In this document: positions 1 through 8,083 of the stretch, piece by piece
Numbering within the stretch: the first letter of the stretch is position 1
How the letters are laid out: every line of letters starts with the position of its first letter
Source of the DNA: Holophaga sp.
GTDB lineage: Bacteria; Acidobacteriota; Holophagae; Holophagales; Holophagaceae
Reading direction: 5' to 3'
DNA length: 18,055 nucleotides
NCBI GenBank assembly: GCA_031292735.1
Contig: JARLGP010000102.1
Coordinates: forward strand, 1-18,055
The notes under the pieces: generated by a model
Told to the model about the DNA's origin: nothing
Database searches by the model: none
The model's input: only the letters and a program-made list of their open reading frames with translations
Translations under genes and position numbers: made by a program

Positions 1-3
1 GGT

Positions 4-36
4 GGCCCGGGACCGGGCCTGCCCTTGCCCCGGGCC
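4..36. other. GC-rich hairpin upstream of the chemoreceptor
   Basis: GGCCCGGG (4-11) and CCCGGGCC (29-36) are perfect 8-bp inverted arms with a 17-nt loop. There is no T-run after it, so it is only a possible terminator of a gene lying left of the window. Nothing else was recognised in bases 1-96. Confidence 0.3.
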
Positions 37-108
37 GACTCTGCGATACCATGGGGATCATCCGCAATCCCCAAGTGTCAAGAGAATGGCCTGTCGAAGG
101 GAGACCCC

Positions 109-1857
109 ATGTGGTTGCTCAAGGCACCGTACCGGCTTGCCGAGCGGTACCTGTTCAGTTCCATCCGCCGCAAGATTCTCGGCTGCATGATTCCCATCTT
201 CCTGGCGCTGCTGGTGCTGGACGGCTACCTGGTGCGCCTGGTGGACGCCGTCCGCGACGGGCGGCAGGCCGCCCCGGCCTTCCTGGCGCAGGCCGAGACC
301 GCGGCCAAGGTGCTGCCGATCCTGGTGCTGGTGGTGGGGGCCGTGGCCTTCCTCACCTTCCGCCAGTCGGTGAACGTGCCCCTGCGCAAGCTGGCGGACA
401 CCATCAAGGGCAACGATTTCAGCCGGGACATCCAGCTGGAGACCCATGACGAGATCCGCGACCTGGCGGACGGGTTCAACCAGTTCGCGGCCCGGATCCG
501 GGACATCCTGGACAGCTCCAAGCGCCTGGGCCTGACCATCGCCATCGGTTCCACCCGCACCACCAAGCTGGCCGCCGATTCGGCCGAGGACGCCCGGCGC
601 CAGGGCGAGCTTTCCGGGCACATCACCGGCACCAGCCAGGGCGTGGCCGACGCCGTGGGCGACCTGGCCCAGGTGACCCGGCAGATCCACGGCACCACCC
701 AGGAGAACCTGGAGCTGGCCCGCAAGACCCGGGCCGAGCTGGTGGCCGCCGAGACCGCCATGACCGCCGCCAACCAGCGGCTGGCCGACTTCTCCGGGCT
801 GGTGACCCAGCTGCGCGAGCGCTCCGAGCGGATCGGCGACGTGGCCCAGCTGATCGAGGGGATCTCCGAACAGACCAAGCTGCTCGCCCTCAACGCCACC
901 ATCGAGGCGGCCCACGCCGGCGCGGCCGGCCGGGGCTTCGCGGTGGTGGCGGAGCAGGTGCGCAAGCTTTCCGACGGAGCCGGGGAAGCGGCCAAGGAGA
1001 TCTCCCAGAACCTGGGGGCCATGCTGGACGACGTGACCCGGACCTCCGTGGAGATCCAGTCGCTCACCGGGGATTTCACCGGCACCTCGGCCACCCTGGG
1101 CAAGGCCTCGGGCGACTTCGCCAAGCTGATGGTGGATTTCGAGGCGACCACCGGCCAGTTGGAGGGCGCGGCCGGCTCGGTGGCCAGCATCGCCGCGACC
1201 GCCGAGGACATCCACCACCAGGCCCGCGACATCCAGGGCCTCAGCCAGGAGGCGGAGCGCCGGCTGGGGGAGGCGGCCCACTGCGCCGGGGAGATGAACC
1301 TCACCACCGAGAAGATGCTGGAACTGGTTTCCCGCTTCAAGACCGGCACCAGCGAACTGGAATCGGTGATCGACCACGCCGCCCGCTGGCGGGACCGGTT
1401 CCAGGCCCGCATCGAGGCCATGGCCGCCCAGGGGGTGGACGTGTTCGACCGCAGCTACCGCCCCGTGTCGGTGACCGTCCCGCAGAAGTACCTGACCTCG
1501 TACAACGACGTGTTCACCCGGGAGTTGCAGGCCCTGGTGGACGAGGCCCGGGGCGGGCTGGCCTCCATCTACGCCCTGCCGGTGGACGTCAACGGCTACA
1601 TTGCCGTGCACCATTCCGACGTGTCCGCGCCCATGACCGGGAACCCCCAGGTGGACATCCTGAAGAGCCGCCACCAGAAGCTCTACTTCACCAATGAAAC
1701 CGAGAGGCGGCGCTCGCGCAACACCGAGCCGTTCCTGTTCCAGACCTACATGCGCGACACCGGGGAGATCCTCAACGACCTGGCCATGCCCATCATGGTC
1801 CAGGGCCGGCACTGGGGGGCCATGGTCAGCGGGTTCAAGCCGGAGCGGTTCGTCTAG
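109..1857 (+). CDS. Methyl-accepting chemotaxis protein with C-terminal cytoplasmic sensor-like domain
   Basis: A 582-residue inner-membrane chemoreceptor that should signal to CheA/CheW. Two membrane segments (about residues 23-45 and 67-86) flank only about 20 periplasmic residues, so there is no room for a normal periplasmic ligand domain. A HAMP domain follows (about 87-134), then a long signalling coiled coil whose hairpin tip is at about 248-287 (LLALNATIEAAHAG, GRGFAVVAEQVRKL). After the coiled coil, residues about 440-580 form a globular domain with FDRSYRP, VDVNGYIAVHHS, RNTEPFLFQTYMRDTGE and GRHWG, a conserved C-terminal extension seen in a subset of bacterial MCPs and probably a PAS/Cache-like sensor. 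I chose the ATG at 109 because AAGGGAG (97-103) lies 5 nt upstream. The in-frame ATG at 25 has no ribosome site and adds a non-membrane tail. The stop overlaps the convergent regulator's stop by 4 bp. Ligand unknown; family assignment is secure. Confidence 0.93.
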   Translation: MWLLKAPYRLAERYLFSSIRRKILGCMIPIFLALLVLDGYLVRLVDAVRDGRQAAPAFLAQAETAAKVLPILVLVVGAVAFLTFRQSVNVPLRKLADTIKGNDFSRDIQLETHDEIRDLADGFNQFAARIRDILDSSKRLGLTIAIGSTRTTKLAADSAEDARRQGELSGHITGTSQGVADAVGDLAQVTRQIHGTTQENLELARKTRAELVAAETAMTAANQRLADFSGLVTQLRERSERIGDVAQLIEGISEQTKLLALNATIEAAHAGAAGRGFAVVAEQVRKLSDGAGEAAKEISQNLGAMLDDVTRTSVEIQSLTGDFTGTSATLGKASGDFAKLMVDFEATTGQLEGAAGSVASIAATAEDIHHQARDIQGLSQEAERRLGEAAHCAGEMNLTTEKMLELVSRFKTGTSELESVIDHAARWRDRFQARIEAMAAQGVDVFDRSYRPVSVTVPQKYLTSYNDVFTRELQALVDEARGGLASIYALPVDVNGYIAVHHSDVSAPMTGNPQVDILKSRHQKLYFTNETERRRSRNTEPFLFQTYMRDTGEILNDLAMPIMVQGRHWGAMVSGFKPERFV

Positions 1858-2495
1858 ATCAGACCGGTTTCCAGCCCCTTCAATACGGCCCTGATGCGGT
1901 CACGGACGCCGAGTTTCGAAAGGATATTCGAAATATGGTTCTTCACGGTGCCCTCCGTGGCGCCAAGGGCATCGCCAATCTCCCGGTTGCTGAAGCCGCC
2001 CGCCATCAGCCCCAGCACTTCGATTTCACGCCTGGTGAGCGGGTCCCGCCATTCCAGGCTTTCAAATTCAGTGGGGGCCTCCCCCAGCCGCTTGAGAGCG
2101 TGTTCCGTGATCGCCGGCCGGAGGATGGTTCCCCCCGCAGCCACGGCCCGGATGGCCTCGGTGAGCCGCTCTATGGAGACGTCCTTCAACAGGAACCCCC
2201 TCGCTCCAGAGCGGATGCCCTTCAGAAGAGCCGCATCGTCGTCGAAGGTCGTGAGGAGGATCGTGGGAGGAAGCGTCCCCGTGGATCGAAGCGCCTCCAG
2301 GACATCGATGCCGGAACCTTTCGGCATTCTCACATCCAGAAGCACCACGTCGGGCTGGTACCGGGGGATGACCCGAAGCGCATCCTCGCCGTCGACAGCC
2401 TCCGCCACCACGGTGATATCCCCGGTGAGGCCCAGCAGTCCCCGGATCCCCTGGCGGACCAGCATTTCATCTTCAACCAGGACCACCCGGATCAT
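1854..2495 (-). CDS. NarL/FixJ-family response regulator (LuxR-type HTH)
   Basis: A 213-residue two-component transcription regulator. The receiver domain (1-118) has the acidic pair E8/D9, phospho-acceptor D54 (VLLDVRMP), T82/T83 and K104 (FLLKDV). The C-terminal LuxR-type helix-turn-helix spans about 151-207 (LTRREIEVLGLMAGGFSNREI, then TEGTVKNHISNILSKL). Length is usual for the family. The ATG at 2495 starts the canonical receiver strand MIRVVLVEDE; the longer upstream reading is arginine/proline-rich and lies inside the kinase gene. Its start overlaps the kinase stop as ATGA, so the two are co-transcribed and probably translationally coupled. Targets are unknown; the divergent secreted-protein gene at 3820 is the nearest candidate. 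Its stop codon shares the CTAG with the convergent chemoreceptor. Confidence 0.95.
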   Translation of the reverse strand: MIRVVLVEDEMLVRQGIRGLLGLTGDITVVAEAVDGEDALRVIPRYQPDVVLLDVRMPKGSGIDVLEALRSTGTLPPTILLTTFDDDAALLKGIRSGARGFLLKDVSIERLTEAIRAVAAGGTILRPAITEHALKRLGEAPTEFESLEWRDPLTRREIEVLGLMAGGFSNREIGDALGATEGTVKNHISNILSKLGVRDRIRAVLKGLETGLI

Positions 2496-3700
2496 AACGG
2501 CGCCGCTGGAGCATGGACCAGGGCATGGAGGGCGAAACCCCCGCCGGCCGTGCTTGCCATGCTCAGTTGCCCTCCCACGTCCTCCAACCGTTCCCTCATT
2601 CCTTTCAGGCCATTGCCCGGTTTCACGGTGCTGCATCCTTTCCCGTCGTCGCGGACCGAGAGTTCCCAGCCGGCCTCGGATTGGCTCAGCCCGACCCATA
2701 GGTTGTTCGCGGAGGCATGCTTGATCACGTTGGTGACGGCCTCCTGGACGCAGCGAAAAAGGACGTTGGCGCTGACCGGATCCATCGCCTCCAGGTCGCC
2801 CGTGAACTCAAGGTGGATGCACGGTTCCCGGATGCCCTTGCACAGGAGCTCGAACGCCTTCCGGAGGTCGGTCTGGCGGAGCGTGCGCATGCCGCCCACC
2901 ACCTCGCGGACCTCGGTCAGCAACAATTTGGCAACCAGGAATGCGTCGGTGACGGGTTTGACCGCAGGGCCTTCCACCAGATGGGAGGCGAGTTGCAAGT
3001 TGAGGCTCAACCCTGCCAGGTGGTGGCCGACCACATCATGCAGTTCCCGGGAAATGCGAAGCCGCTCGGCAAGGCGCGTCTCGTCGGAGAGGAGCGCCTG
3101 GGTGGCCAGCAACTCGGAATGGATCCGGGCCAGATCCTGCAGATTGCGGGTCTCGCTGACCGCCAGATGGCCCGCGCCGAAAGCGAAGCAAGACCAAGCC
3201 AGCATATAGAGGACCGTGCCGGGCACCGCGATCACCCATGGGGTGTGCAGCAGCGAGTCCGCCGGCACGAAGTGGCGCGTGGCCACGGCCGCCCCGGTCA
3301 AGGCGAGGAGCAGTCCGCATTGGGCCCAAAGCCATTTCCGCGCCTCGCGGATCGGCATCATGAAAGGAAGTTCCGCTGAAACGATGAACATGGACTCGGC
3401 AAAGACAAGCGCCATGGCCATCTGGAACACCAGCAGGACGACGCTGGTCCTGGAAGGCCTGGTGCTGCCGGTCCCGCGGGTGTTCCACCAGAAACAGGCG
3501 CCGAACACGATGCACAGCGCCACCACGATCGTACCGAACGCCACGTGCGTGTAGCCCGTCCGCTCCGGGCCCGGAACCTGCAGGTGCGTTGAACGGCTGA
3601 ACCACTGATCGACCAGGATCGGCAGTGTCACCATTCCGCACGCGAGCAGGCCGGCAAATCGGAACCATTGTCTGGGCGCGTTCGTGGCGACCTCCCCCAT
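2492..3700 (-). CDS. Sensor histidine kinase, HisKA_3 (NarX/DesK-like) type
   Basis: A 402-residue membrane kinase, partner of the overlapping response regulator. The N-terminal half carries about six hydrophobic segments (near residues 15-33, 52-70, 86-107, 123-141, 153-172 and adjacent), then a coiled linker (185-215). The HisKA_3 dimerisation box ISRELHDVVGHHLAG puts the phospho-accepting histidine at H221. The ATPase domain has N324 (EAVTNVIKHA), DDGKG (351-355) and GNGLKGMRERL (363-372), typical of the NarL-partner class. There is no separate ligand-binding domain, so the signal is probably sensed in or at the membrane, as in DesK. The start is less certain: there is no Shine-Dalgarno before the ATG at 3700, a TATAAT sits 2 nt upstream of it, and GGGGGAGGT lies just inside the reading frame. 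M23 is an alternative start but would shorten the first membrane segment. Confidence 0.92.
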   Translation of the reverse strand: MGEVATNAPRQWFRFAGLLACGMVTLPILVDQWFSRSTHLQVPGPERTGYTHVAFGTIVVALCIVFGACFWWNTRGTGSTRPSRTSVVLLVFQMAMALVFAESMFIVSAELPFMMPIREARKWLWAQCGLLLALTGAAVATRHFVPADSLLHTPWVIAVPGTVLYMLAWSCFAFGAGHLAVSETRNLQDLARIHSELLATQALLSDETRLAERLRISRELHDVVGHHLAGLSLNLQLASHLVEGPAVKPVTDAFLVAKLLLTEVREVVGGMRTLRQTDLRKAFELLCKGIREPCIHLEFTGDLEAMDPVSANVLFRCVQEAVTNVIKHASANNLWVGLSQSEAGWELSVRDDGKGCSTVKPGNGLKGMRERLEDVGGQLSMASTAGGGFALHALVHAPAAPL

Positions 3701-3819
3701 GGATTATAGGGGTTGGGGTGGAATGCCACCTGTGCCGAAAGTCATGGGGGTGGGGCAGGACTTCCGGCACTTATCCAGGCGGAGGGGCGGTGGGAGCCTT
3801 GCCCGAGGAGGTAGTACCG
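3701..3819. promoter_or_regulatory. Divergent intergenic region between the kinase and the secreted protein
   Basis: This 119-bp gap must hold the promoters for both divergent units. On the minus strand a perfect TATAAT lies at 3703-3708, but no matching -35 box was found, and its distance to the kinase ATG (2 nt) would place the transcript start inside the gene. On the plus strand GAGGAGG (3805-3811) is the ribosome site of the secreted protein. No clear operator repeat was seen. Confidence 0.4.
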
Positions 3820-4320
3820 ATGTTCCATGCACGCGCGATCGCACCCCTTCTACTGCTGCTGGCTTCCTGGTCCGGAGGCGCGCAGGATGCGCCCACGCCA
3901 CGGCTGGTCGAAGGTTCCCCGGTGGCCCTGGTGTTCACGACGGCCTTGAGTTCGGCCAAGGCGGCCGTCGGCGACTCCGTCGGGTTCGTCCTGGTGGACG
4001 GCATCAAGGTCGATGGGCTGGTGGTGGCCAAGGCCGGCACCACCGTCTCCGGCCGGGTCACCTATGTGAGGAGAGCCGGACTTGCCGGCCGTTCGGGAAG
4101 GATCGGCCTCGAACTCGGGGCCCTTTCGGCGGGCAAGGACAGGATCGAGCTGAGAGGCTCACAGGAGCGAGGGTCCGGGGGCGAGGTCGTGGTGAAACAG
4201 CCTCACCACCTCAAATGGCCCATGGGCCTGCTGAGGGATGGCGATGAACTTGAGATCGGGGAAGGAAGGCCACTGACGGTATTTGTCGCCAAGGAGACCC
4301 TCCTCTCGCCCCGGAGCTAG
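3820..4320 (+). CDS. Small secreted protein, beta-rich, function unknown
   Basis: A 166-residue exported protein. The ATG at 3820 is preceded by GAGGAGG (3805-3811, 8-nt gap) and opens a signal peptide: positively charged start (MFHAR), hydrophobic core LLLLLA, and a likely signal peptidase I cut after GGA (residue 21). The mature part begins with LVEGSPVALVFTTALSSAKAAVGDSVGFVL, followed by VDGLVVAKAGTTVSGRV, alternating valines and glycines typical of a beta-sandwich or small barrel. I recall similar secreted proteins (the pattern VxGTPVxLxL...SSxxAxVGDxVxFxV...GxVVIxKGA) from Acidobacteriota; that resemblance is from memory, not a search. No catalytic residues are visible. It is monocistronic, divergent from the two-component pair, and may be its target, but this is inference from position only. 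Confidence 0.85.
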   Translation: MFHARAIAPLLLLLASWSGGAQDAPTPRLVEGSPVALVFTTALSSAKAAVGDSVGFVLVDGIKVDGLVVAKAGTTVSGRVTYVRRAGLAGRSGRIGLELGALSAGKDRIELRGSQERGSGGEVVVKQPHHLKWPMGLLRDGDELEIGEGRPLTVFVAKETLLSPRS

Positions 4321-4379
4321 GTTGGTGGGCGTGATCGGGGCGGATGCTGGGCGGGCTTCCGGCGAGCGCCACAGCAGGA

Positions 4380-5696
4380 CTAGGCCCGCAGCGCCCGCCC
4401 GGTTTTCGGCAGCAGGTAGATCATGGCCGCCAGCCGCCCGGCCACCATGGCGGTGACCGCGGCCACCGCCCCCACCCAGTCGCACACCTGGGTGAGGGCG
4501 AACAGGGTGGCGGCGATCCCGCCCACTTCCACCCCGCTGGCCCAGGTGATGGGCCGGGTGGTGCGCACCACCACCAGGAGCGCCCGCTGGAAGCAGGTGG
4601 CGGCGGTGATGGCCGGCAGCAGGGTGATGAGCGCCACCGGCAGCCAGGCGAACCGGGCCAGCTCATGGTCGAGCCCGGCCACGGTCTCCAGCCAGAAGCC
4701 CAGCAGCGGGGTGGCCACCATCAGGCCCAGGAGGCCGGTGGTGATCAGCGCCAGCCGACCGGCGAACTGCCTGAGCGGGCGGTAGCTGGCGCGGTCCCGG
4801 CCGTAGAGGGGGATCGCCACCTCCTGGAAGGTGAGCCCGGCGGTGTTGAACGCGAAGATCAGGCCGTTCACCACCGGCATCACCGCCAGGGATTCCATGG
4901 GCATCCGGCTGCGGCCCAGGAAGAAGGCCACCAGGGGGTTCACGCCCACCGCCAGGATCGAGGTGAGCGCCAGGGGCAGGTAGAACTGGGTGATGCCCAG
5001 GTAGCTGAGCGGGGCCCGCTGGTAGGCCGGCCCGGGCTCGGTGGCCCGCAGCTGGCGCAGCGCGTCCCGGGCCCAGAACCGGCTGGCCGCGGCCTCGGTG
5101 ACCACCCCCGCGGACAGGGCGGCGGTGCCCACCAGGGCGCCCGGCATCCGGGTCACGCTGGCCAGCAGCACGGCGGTGCCGCCCATGACCGCCAGGCGCA
5201 GGGCGGTGCCGTAGGCCACCCGGCGGGTGAGCCCGCTGCGCACCAGGATGCCCTGGTGGAAGCGGCGGTAGCCGATGGCCGAAGGCCAGGGCAGCAGCAG
5301 CACGCAGGCCGGGTGGGCCAGGCGGATGATCTCCGGGGGCAGTCCCATGATGGTGCCGGTCACCAGGGTGAACACCGGGGGCAGCACGAACACGGCCAGG
5401 CCCAGGGTGACCGCGGCGTTCATGGCGAGGGTGAAGGCCCTCAGCTTGCGCAGGGCGTCGCGGTTCTCCACCAGCGCGGTGACCGCGCTCATGATCAGCA
5501 GGACCGGCGACTCGAACAGGTAGGCGAACCCGGTGGCCACCCCGAAGGCGCCCAGGTTGTACGTGGCCTGCGGCAGCCGGGCCAGGATCGCGGCCAGGAA
5601 CGGCGCCTCCACCGCCATGAGCAGCCACGCGGCTTCCAGCGGCGCCCACAGGCGCAGGATTCCGGCTTGGGTCAACCCCCCGGCCGGTCGGTTCAC
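4380..5696 (-). CDS. Multi-pass membrane protein, MATE/MOP superfamily, ANK-like exporter
   Basis: A 438-residue very hydrophobic protein with about 11-12 predicted membrane segments and no signal peptide. The two-half organisation (about 10-215 and 226-432), the ESPVLLIMSAVTALVENRDA stretch (62-81) and the YRRFHQGILVRSGLTRRV stretch (143-160) resemble the MATE-like arm of the MOP exporter superfamily. The last resembles bacterial relatives of the eukaryotic ANK (progressive ankylosis) exporter. The substrate cannot be read from sequence. The start is the GTG at 5696, whose GTGA overlaps the stop of the dipeptidase gene, implying one mRNA and coupled translation. The longer in-frame ATG at 5843 would place 49 Arg/Gly-rich residues inside the dipeptidase gene. 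Confidence is high for a membrane transporter and moderate for the ANK-like assignment. Confidence 0.8.
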   Translation of the reverse strand: MNRPAGGLTQAGILRLWAPLEAAWLLMAVEAPFLAAILARLPQATYNLGAFGVATGFAYLFESPVLLIMSAVTALVENRDALRKLRAFTLAMNAAVTLGLAVFVLPPVFTLVTGTIMGLPPEIIRLAHPACVLLLPWPSAIGYRRFHQGILVRSGLTRRVAYGTALRLAVMGGTAVLLASVTRMPGALVGTAALSAGVVTEAAASRFWARDALRQLRATEPGPAYQRAPLSYLGITQFYLPLALTSILAVGVNPLVAFFLGRSRMPMESLAVMPVVNGLIFAFNTAGLTFQEVAIPLYGRDRASYRPLRQFAGRLALITTGLLGLMVATPLLGFWLETVAGLDHELARFAWLPVALITLLPAITAATCFQRALLVVVRTTRPITWASGVEVGGIAATLFALTQVCDWVGAVAAVTAMVAGRLAAMIYLLPKTGRALRA

Positions 5697-7165
5697 AGCT
5701 GTCCCAGCACCGCCGTCAGCAACTTCCAGAACTGGCCCACCGAGGCGACGCTCACGTGCTCGTCGGGGGTGTGGGCATCCCACATGCTGGGGCCGAACGA
5801 CACCATGTCCAGGCCGGGATGCTTTTCGCCGATGAGGCCGCACTCCAGCCCCGCATGGATGGCGCGGATGGCCATGGGCTTGGCGAACACCGCCTGGTGC
5901 GCCTGGTCCACCAGCCGGACCAGGGCGGCTTCAGGCTCGGGCTTCCAGCCCGGGTAGCCGCCCGCCAGGGCGTGCTTGAAGCCCGCCGCGGCGCAGGCGG
6001 CGGCGATGCGGTGGGTGAGGGCGACCTTGGACGGGTCGATGGAGCTGCGGGTCAGCAGGTTCACCGTGGCCTCCCCGTCGGCGGTGTCCACCACCCCCAG
6101 GTTCACCGAGGTCTGCACCAGGCCGGGGATGGCCGGGCTCATGGCCTCCACCCCATGCGGCAGGCTGAGCAGGAGCCGCACCAGGGCCAGGGCGTCCGCC
6201 GGGGCCATCACCTGGCCGGGGACGCCCGGCTCCAGGGCCATGGCCAGGTGGGGGTCGAAGCCGCCCAGGGCGGCCTGCCAGAGGGCTTCCTGCCGGGCCA
6301 GGGCGGCCTTGAAGGCCGGCTCCAGGGCGGGATCCAGGTAGAGCTGGGCCGAGGCCTCGCGGGGAATGGCGTTGCGCTTGTTGCCGCCCTTGACGGCGGC
6401 CAGCTGGAAGCCGAACTCGGCGGCCAGGGCGTGCAGGGCCTGGGCCAGGATGCGGATGGCGTTGCCGCGGCCGGCGTTGGTGTCGATGCCGGAGTGCCCG
6501 CCCTTCAGGCCGGAGACCTTCAGCCGGTAGGGCCGGGCCCCGGGCGCGGGCGGCGCCAGGGTGAGCCTGCGGGAGGCGATGCTGTCGACGCCGCCGGCGC
6601 AGCCGATGGTGAGGATGCCCTCCTCCTCGCTGTCCAGGTTGAGCAGGTACTTGGCCTTCAGCCAGCCGGCCTGGACGTTGCTGGCGCCGGTGAGCCCGGT
6701 CTCCTCGTCGATGGTGATCAGCACCTCCACCGGGCCGTGCTGGAGGTCGGTGCGGGCCAGCACCGCCAGGGCGGCGCTGACGCCGATGCCGTCGTCGGCG
6801 CCCAGGGTGGTGCCCGAGGCCCGCACCATGTCGCCCTCCCGCACCAGCTGGATGGGGTCGCGGGTGAAGTCGTGGCCGGTGCCTTCGTTCTGCTCGCAGA
6901 CCATGTCCACATGGGCCTGCAGCGCCACCGTCGGGCGCCCTTCCCGACCGGGGGCGGCGGCCTTGCGGATCAGCACGTTGCCCACCGCGTCGCGCTCCAC
7001 CTGGCAGCCCAGGGCCCGGCCCTGTTCCGCCACCCAGGCGGACGCGGCGGCCTCCGCCTTGGATCCCCGGGGGATCTTGGACAGCTCCATGAAGTAGCGC
7101 CAAAGCAGTCGGGTCTCAGGATCGGCGAGCAGGGTTTCCACGGAAGCCTCCGCGCCATTGTCCAC
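5693..7165 (-). CDS. pepD: Aminoacyl-histidine dipeptidase (M20 metallopeptidase, PepD)
   Basis: A 490-residue cytosolic di-zinc dipeptidase of the PepD (carnosinase-like) group, the family's usual size (about 485). Metal and catalytic motifs are intact: HVDMV (H85, D87), GTTLGADDGIG with bridging Asp at 124/125, DEETGLTG (general base and ligand at E154/E155), NLDSEEEG (D178), the lid-domain KGGHSG (H224), GLECG (E441) and the C-terminal DAHTPDEHV (H465). It would release amino acids from Xaa-His and other dipeptides. The start is GTG at 7165, giving the normal N-terminus before LLWRYFMELSKIPRGS. The ribosome site is weak, and the next in-frame ATG (residue 26) would cut a conserved helix. 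It is the first gene of an operon with the overlapping ANK/MATE-like transporter, and divergent from the nitroreductase. Confidence 0.95.
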   Translation of the reverse strand: MDNGAEASVETLLADPETRLLWRYFMELSKIPRGSKAEAAASAWVAEQGRALGCQVERDAVGNVLIRKAAAPGREGRPTVALQAHVDMVCEQNEGTGHDFTRDPIQLVREGDMVRASGTTLGADDGIGVSAALAVLARTDLQHGPVEVLITIDEETGLTGASNVQAGWLKAKYLLNLDSEEEGILTIGCAGGVDSIASRRLTLAPPAPGARPYRLKVSGLKGGHSGIDTNAGRGNAIRILAQALHALAAEFGFQLAAVKGGNKRNAIPREASAQLYLDPALEPAFKAALARQEALWQAALGGFDPHLAMALEPGVPGQVMAPADALALVRLLLSLPHGVEAMSPAIPGLVQTSVNLGVVDTADGEATVNLLTRSSIDPSKVALTHRIAAACAAAGFKHALAGGYPGWKPEPEAALVRLVDQAHQAVFAKPMAIRAIHAGLECGLIGEKHPGLDMVSFGPSMWDAHTPDEHVSVASVGQFWKLLTAVLGQL

Positions 7166-7178
7166 CGGGGCCGGGTTC

Positions 7179-7209
7179 TTGGCAAATTCCGGGGCCGGCC
7201 CGATACAAT
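7179..7209 (+). promoter_or_regulatory. Possible sigma-70-type promoter of the nitroreductase
   Basis: TTGGCA (7179-7184) and TACAAT (7204-7209) are each 5/6 matches to the -35 and -10 consensus, but the spacer is 19 bp, longer than the ideal 17. It lies 24-54 bp before the nitroreductase ATG. The spacing keeps confidence modest. Confidence 0.4.
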
Positions 7210-7232
7210 TGAATCATTGCCGAGGAACCCCC

Positions 7233-7967
7233 ATGAACGACGTCATCGCCCTGCTCCAGGCCCACCGCTCCATCCGCAAGTTCAAGCCCGAACCGGTGCC
7301 GGACGCGCAGATCGAGGAGATCGTCCGCTGCGGCCAGGCCGCGGCCACCTCCAGCAACATGCAGGCGACCACCATCATCCGGGTGCGGGACGGCGCCATG
7401 CGCCAGAAACTGGCGGAACTGGCCGGCGGCCAGCCCTACGTGGCCTCCGCCGGGGCCTTCCTGGTGTTCTGCGCCGACCTGCACCGCACCCGGCTCGCCT
7501 GCGAACTGCGCGGCGGCGACTTCAGCAGCGAACTCACGGAGCAGTTCATCGTCGCCACCGTGGATGTGGCCCTGGCCGCGCAGAACTGCGTGGTGGCCGC
7601 CGAGTCCCTGGGGCTGGGGATCTGCTACATCGGCGGGCTGCGCAACAACCCCCAGGCGGTGGCCGACCTGCTGGAACTGCCGGAATCGGTCTACCCGGTG
7701 TTCGGCCTGTGCCTGGGCCAGCCGGACCAGGATCCGGAGGTCAAGCCGCGGCTGCCGCTGTCGGCGGTGCTCCAGGAGGACCGCTACCGGGACGCCGGCG
7801 CCCGGGCCGGCATCGAGCGCTACGACCAGCAACTGCGCGACTACTACCGGACCCGCTCGGGGGGCCGGAAGGACAGCACCTGGAGCGAGGAGATGAAGTC
7901 GCTGGCCGGCAAGTCCCGGCCGCACATGCGGGAGTTCCTGGCCCGGCGCGGCTTCGCGCTGAAGTAG
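7233..7967 (+). CDS. NfsA-family FMN nitroreductase / flavin oxidoreductase
   Basis: A 244-residue cytosolic oxidoreductase of the oxygen-insensitive NfsA/FRP type, NAD(P)H-dependent and FMN-binding. It has the N-terminal HRSIRKFKPEPV (11-22) that contacts the FMN phosphate, the AATSSNMQATTIIRV stretch (37-51), the central helix QFIVATVDVALAAQNCVVAAESLGLGICYIGGLRNNP (104-140), and VFGLCLGQP (156-164). The C-terminal HMREFLARRGF is typical of NfsA, whose members are about 240 residues. Likely substrates are nitroaromatics, quinones or flavins. The ATG at 7233 is chosen because GAGGAA (7222-7227) precedes it; the upstream in-frame GTG reading has no such site and does not match the family start. 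It is monocistronic and converges on the DUF4143 ATPase. The 116-bp gap after it (7968-8083) holds no recognisable gene or terminator. Confidence 0.93.
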   Translation: MNDVIALLQAHRSIRKFKPEPVPDAQIEEIVRCGQAAATSSNMQATTIIRVRDGAMRQKLAELAGGQPYVASAGAFLVFCADLHRTRLACELRGGDFSSELTEQFIVATVDVALAAQNCVVAAESLGLGICYIGGLRNNPQAVADLLELPESVYPVFGLCLGQPDQDPEVKPRLPLSAVLQEDRYRDAGARAGIERYDQQLRDYYRTRSGGRKDSTWSEEMKSLAGKSRPHMREFLARRGFALK

Positions 7968-8083
7968 CGGTTCAGGCGGTCGCGTTGAAGTTGGCGCCGA
8001 TCGATCAGAGCAGGGCCCAGAACCGTTCCGCCCCATGCCGGATTCCAGGCTGTGGGCCAGGTGCGGCACCCCCTGCCTCACCG

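Noticed and set aside
58..1812. Long minus-strand open frame opposite the first chemoreceptor
   Set aside because: Composition is Gly/His/Leu/Pro-rich as expected from reading GC-rich coding DNA in antisense; no domain and no ribosome site.
4344..5957. 537-codon plus-strand open frame opposite the transporter gene
   Set aside because: Low-complexity Gly/Gln/His/Arg product spanning two real minus-strand genes; a codon-position artefact.
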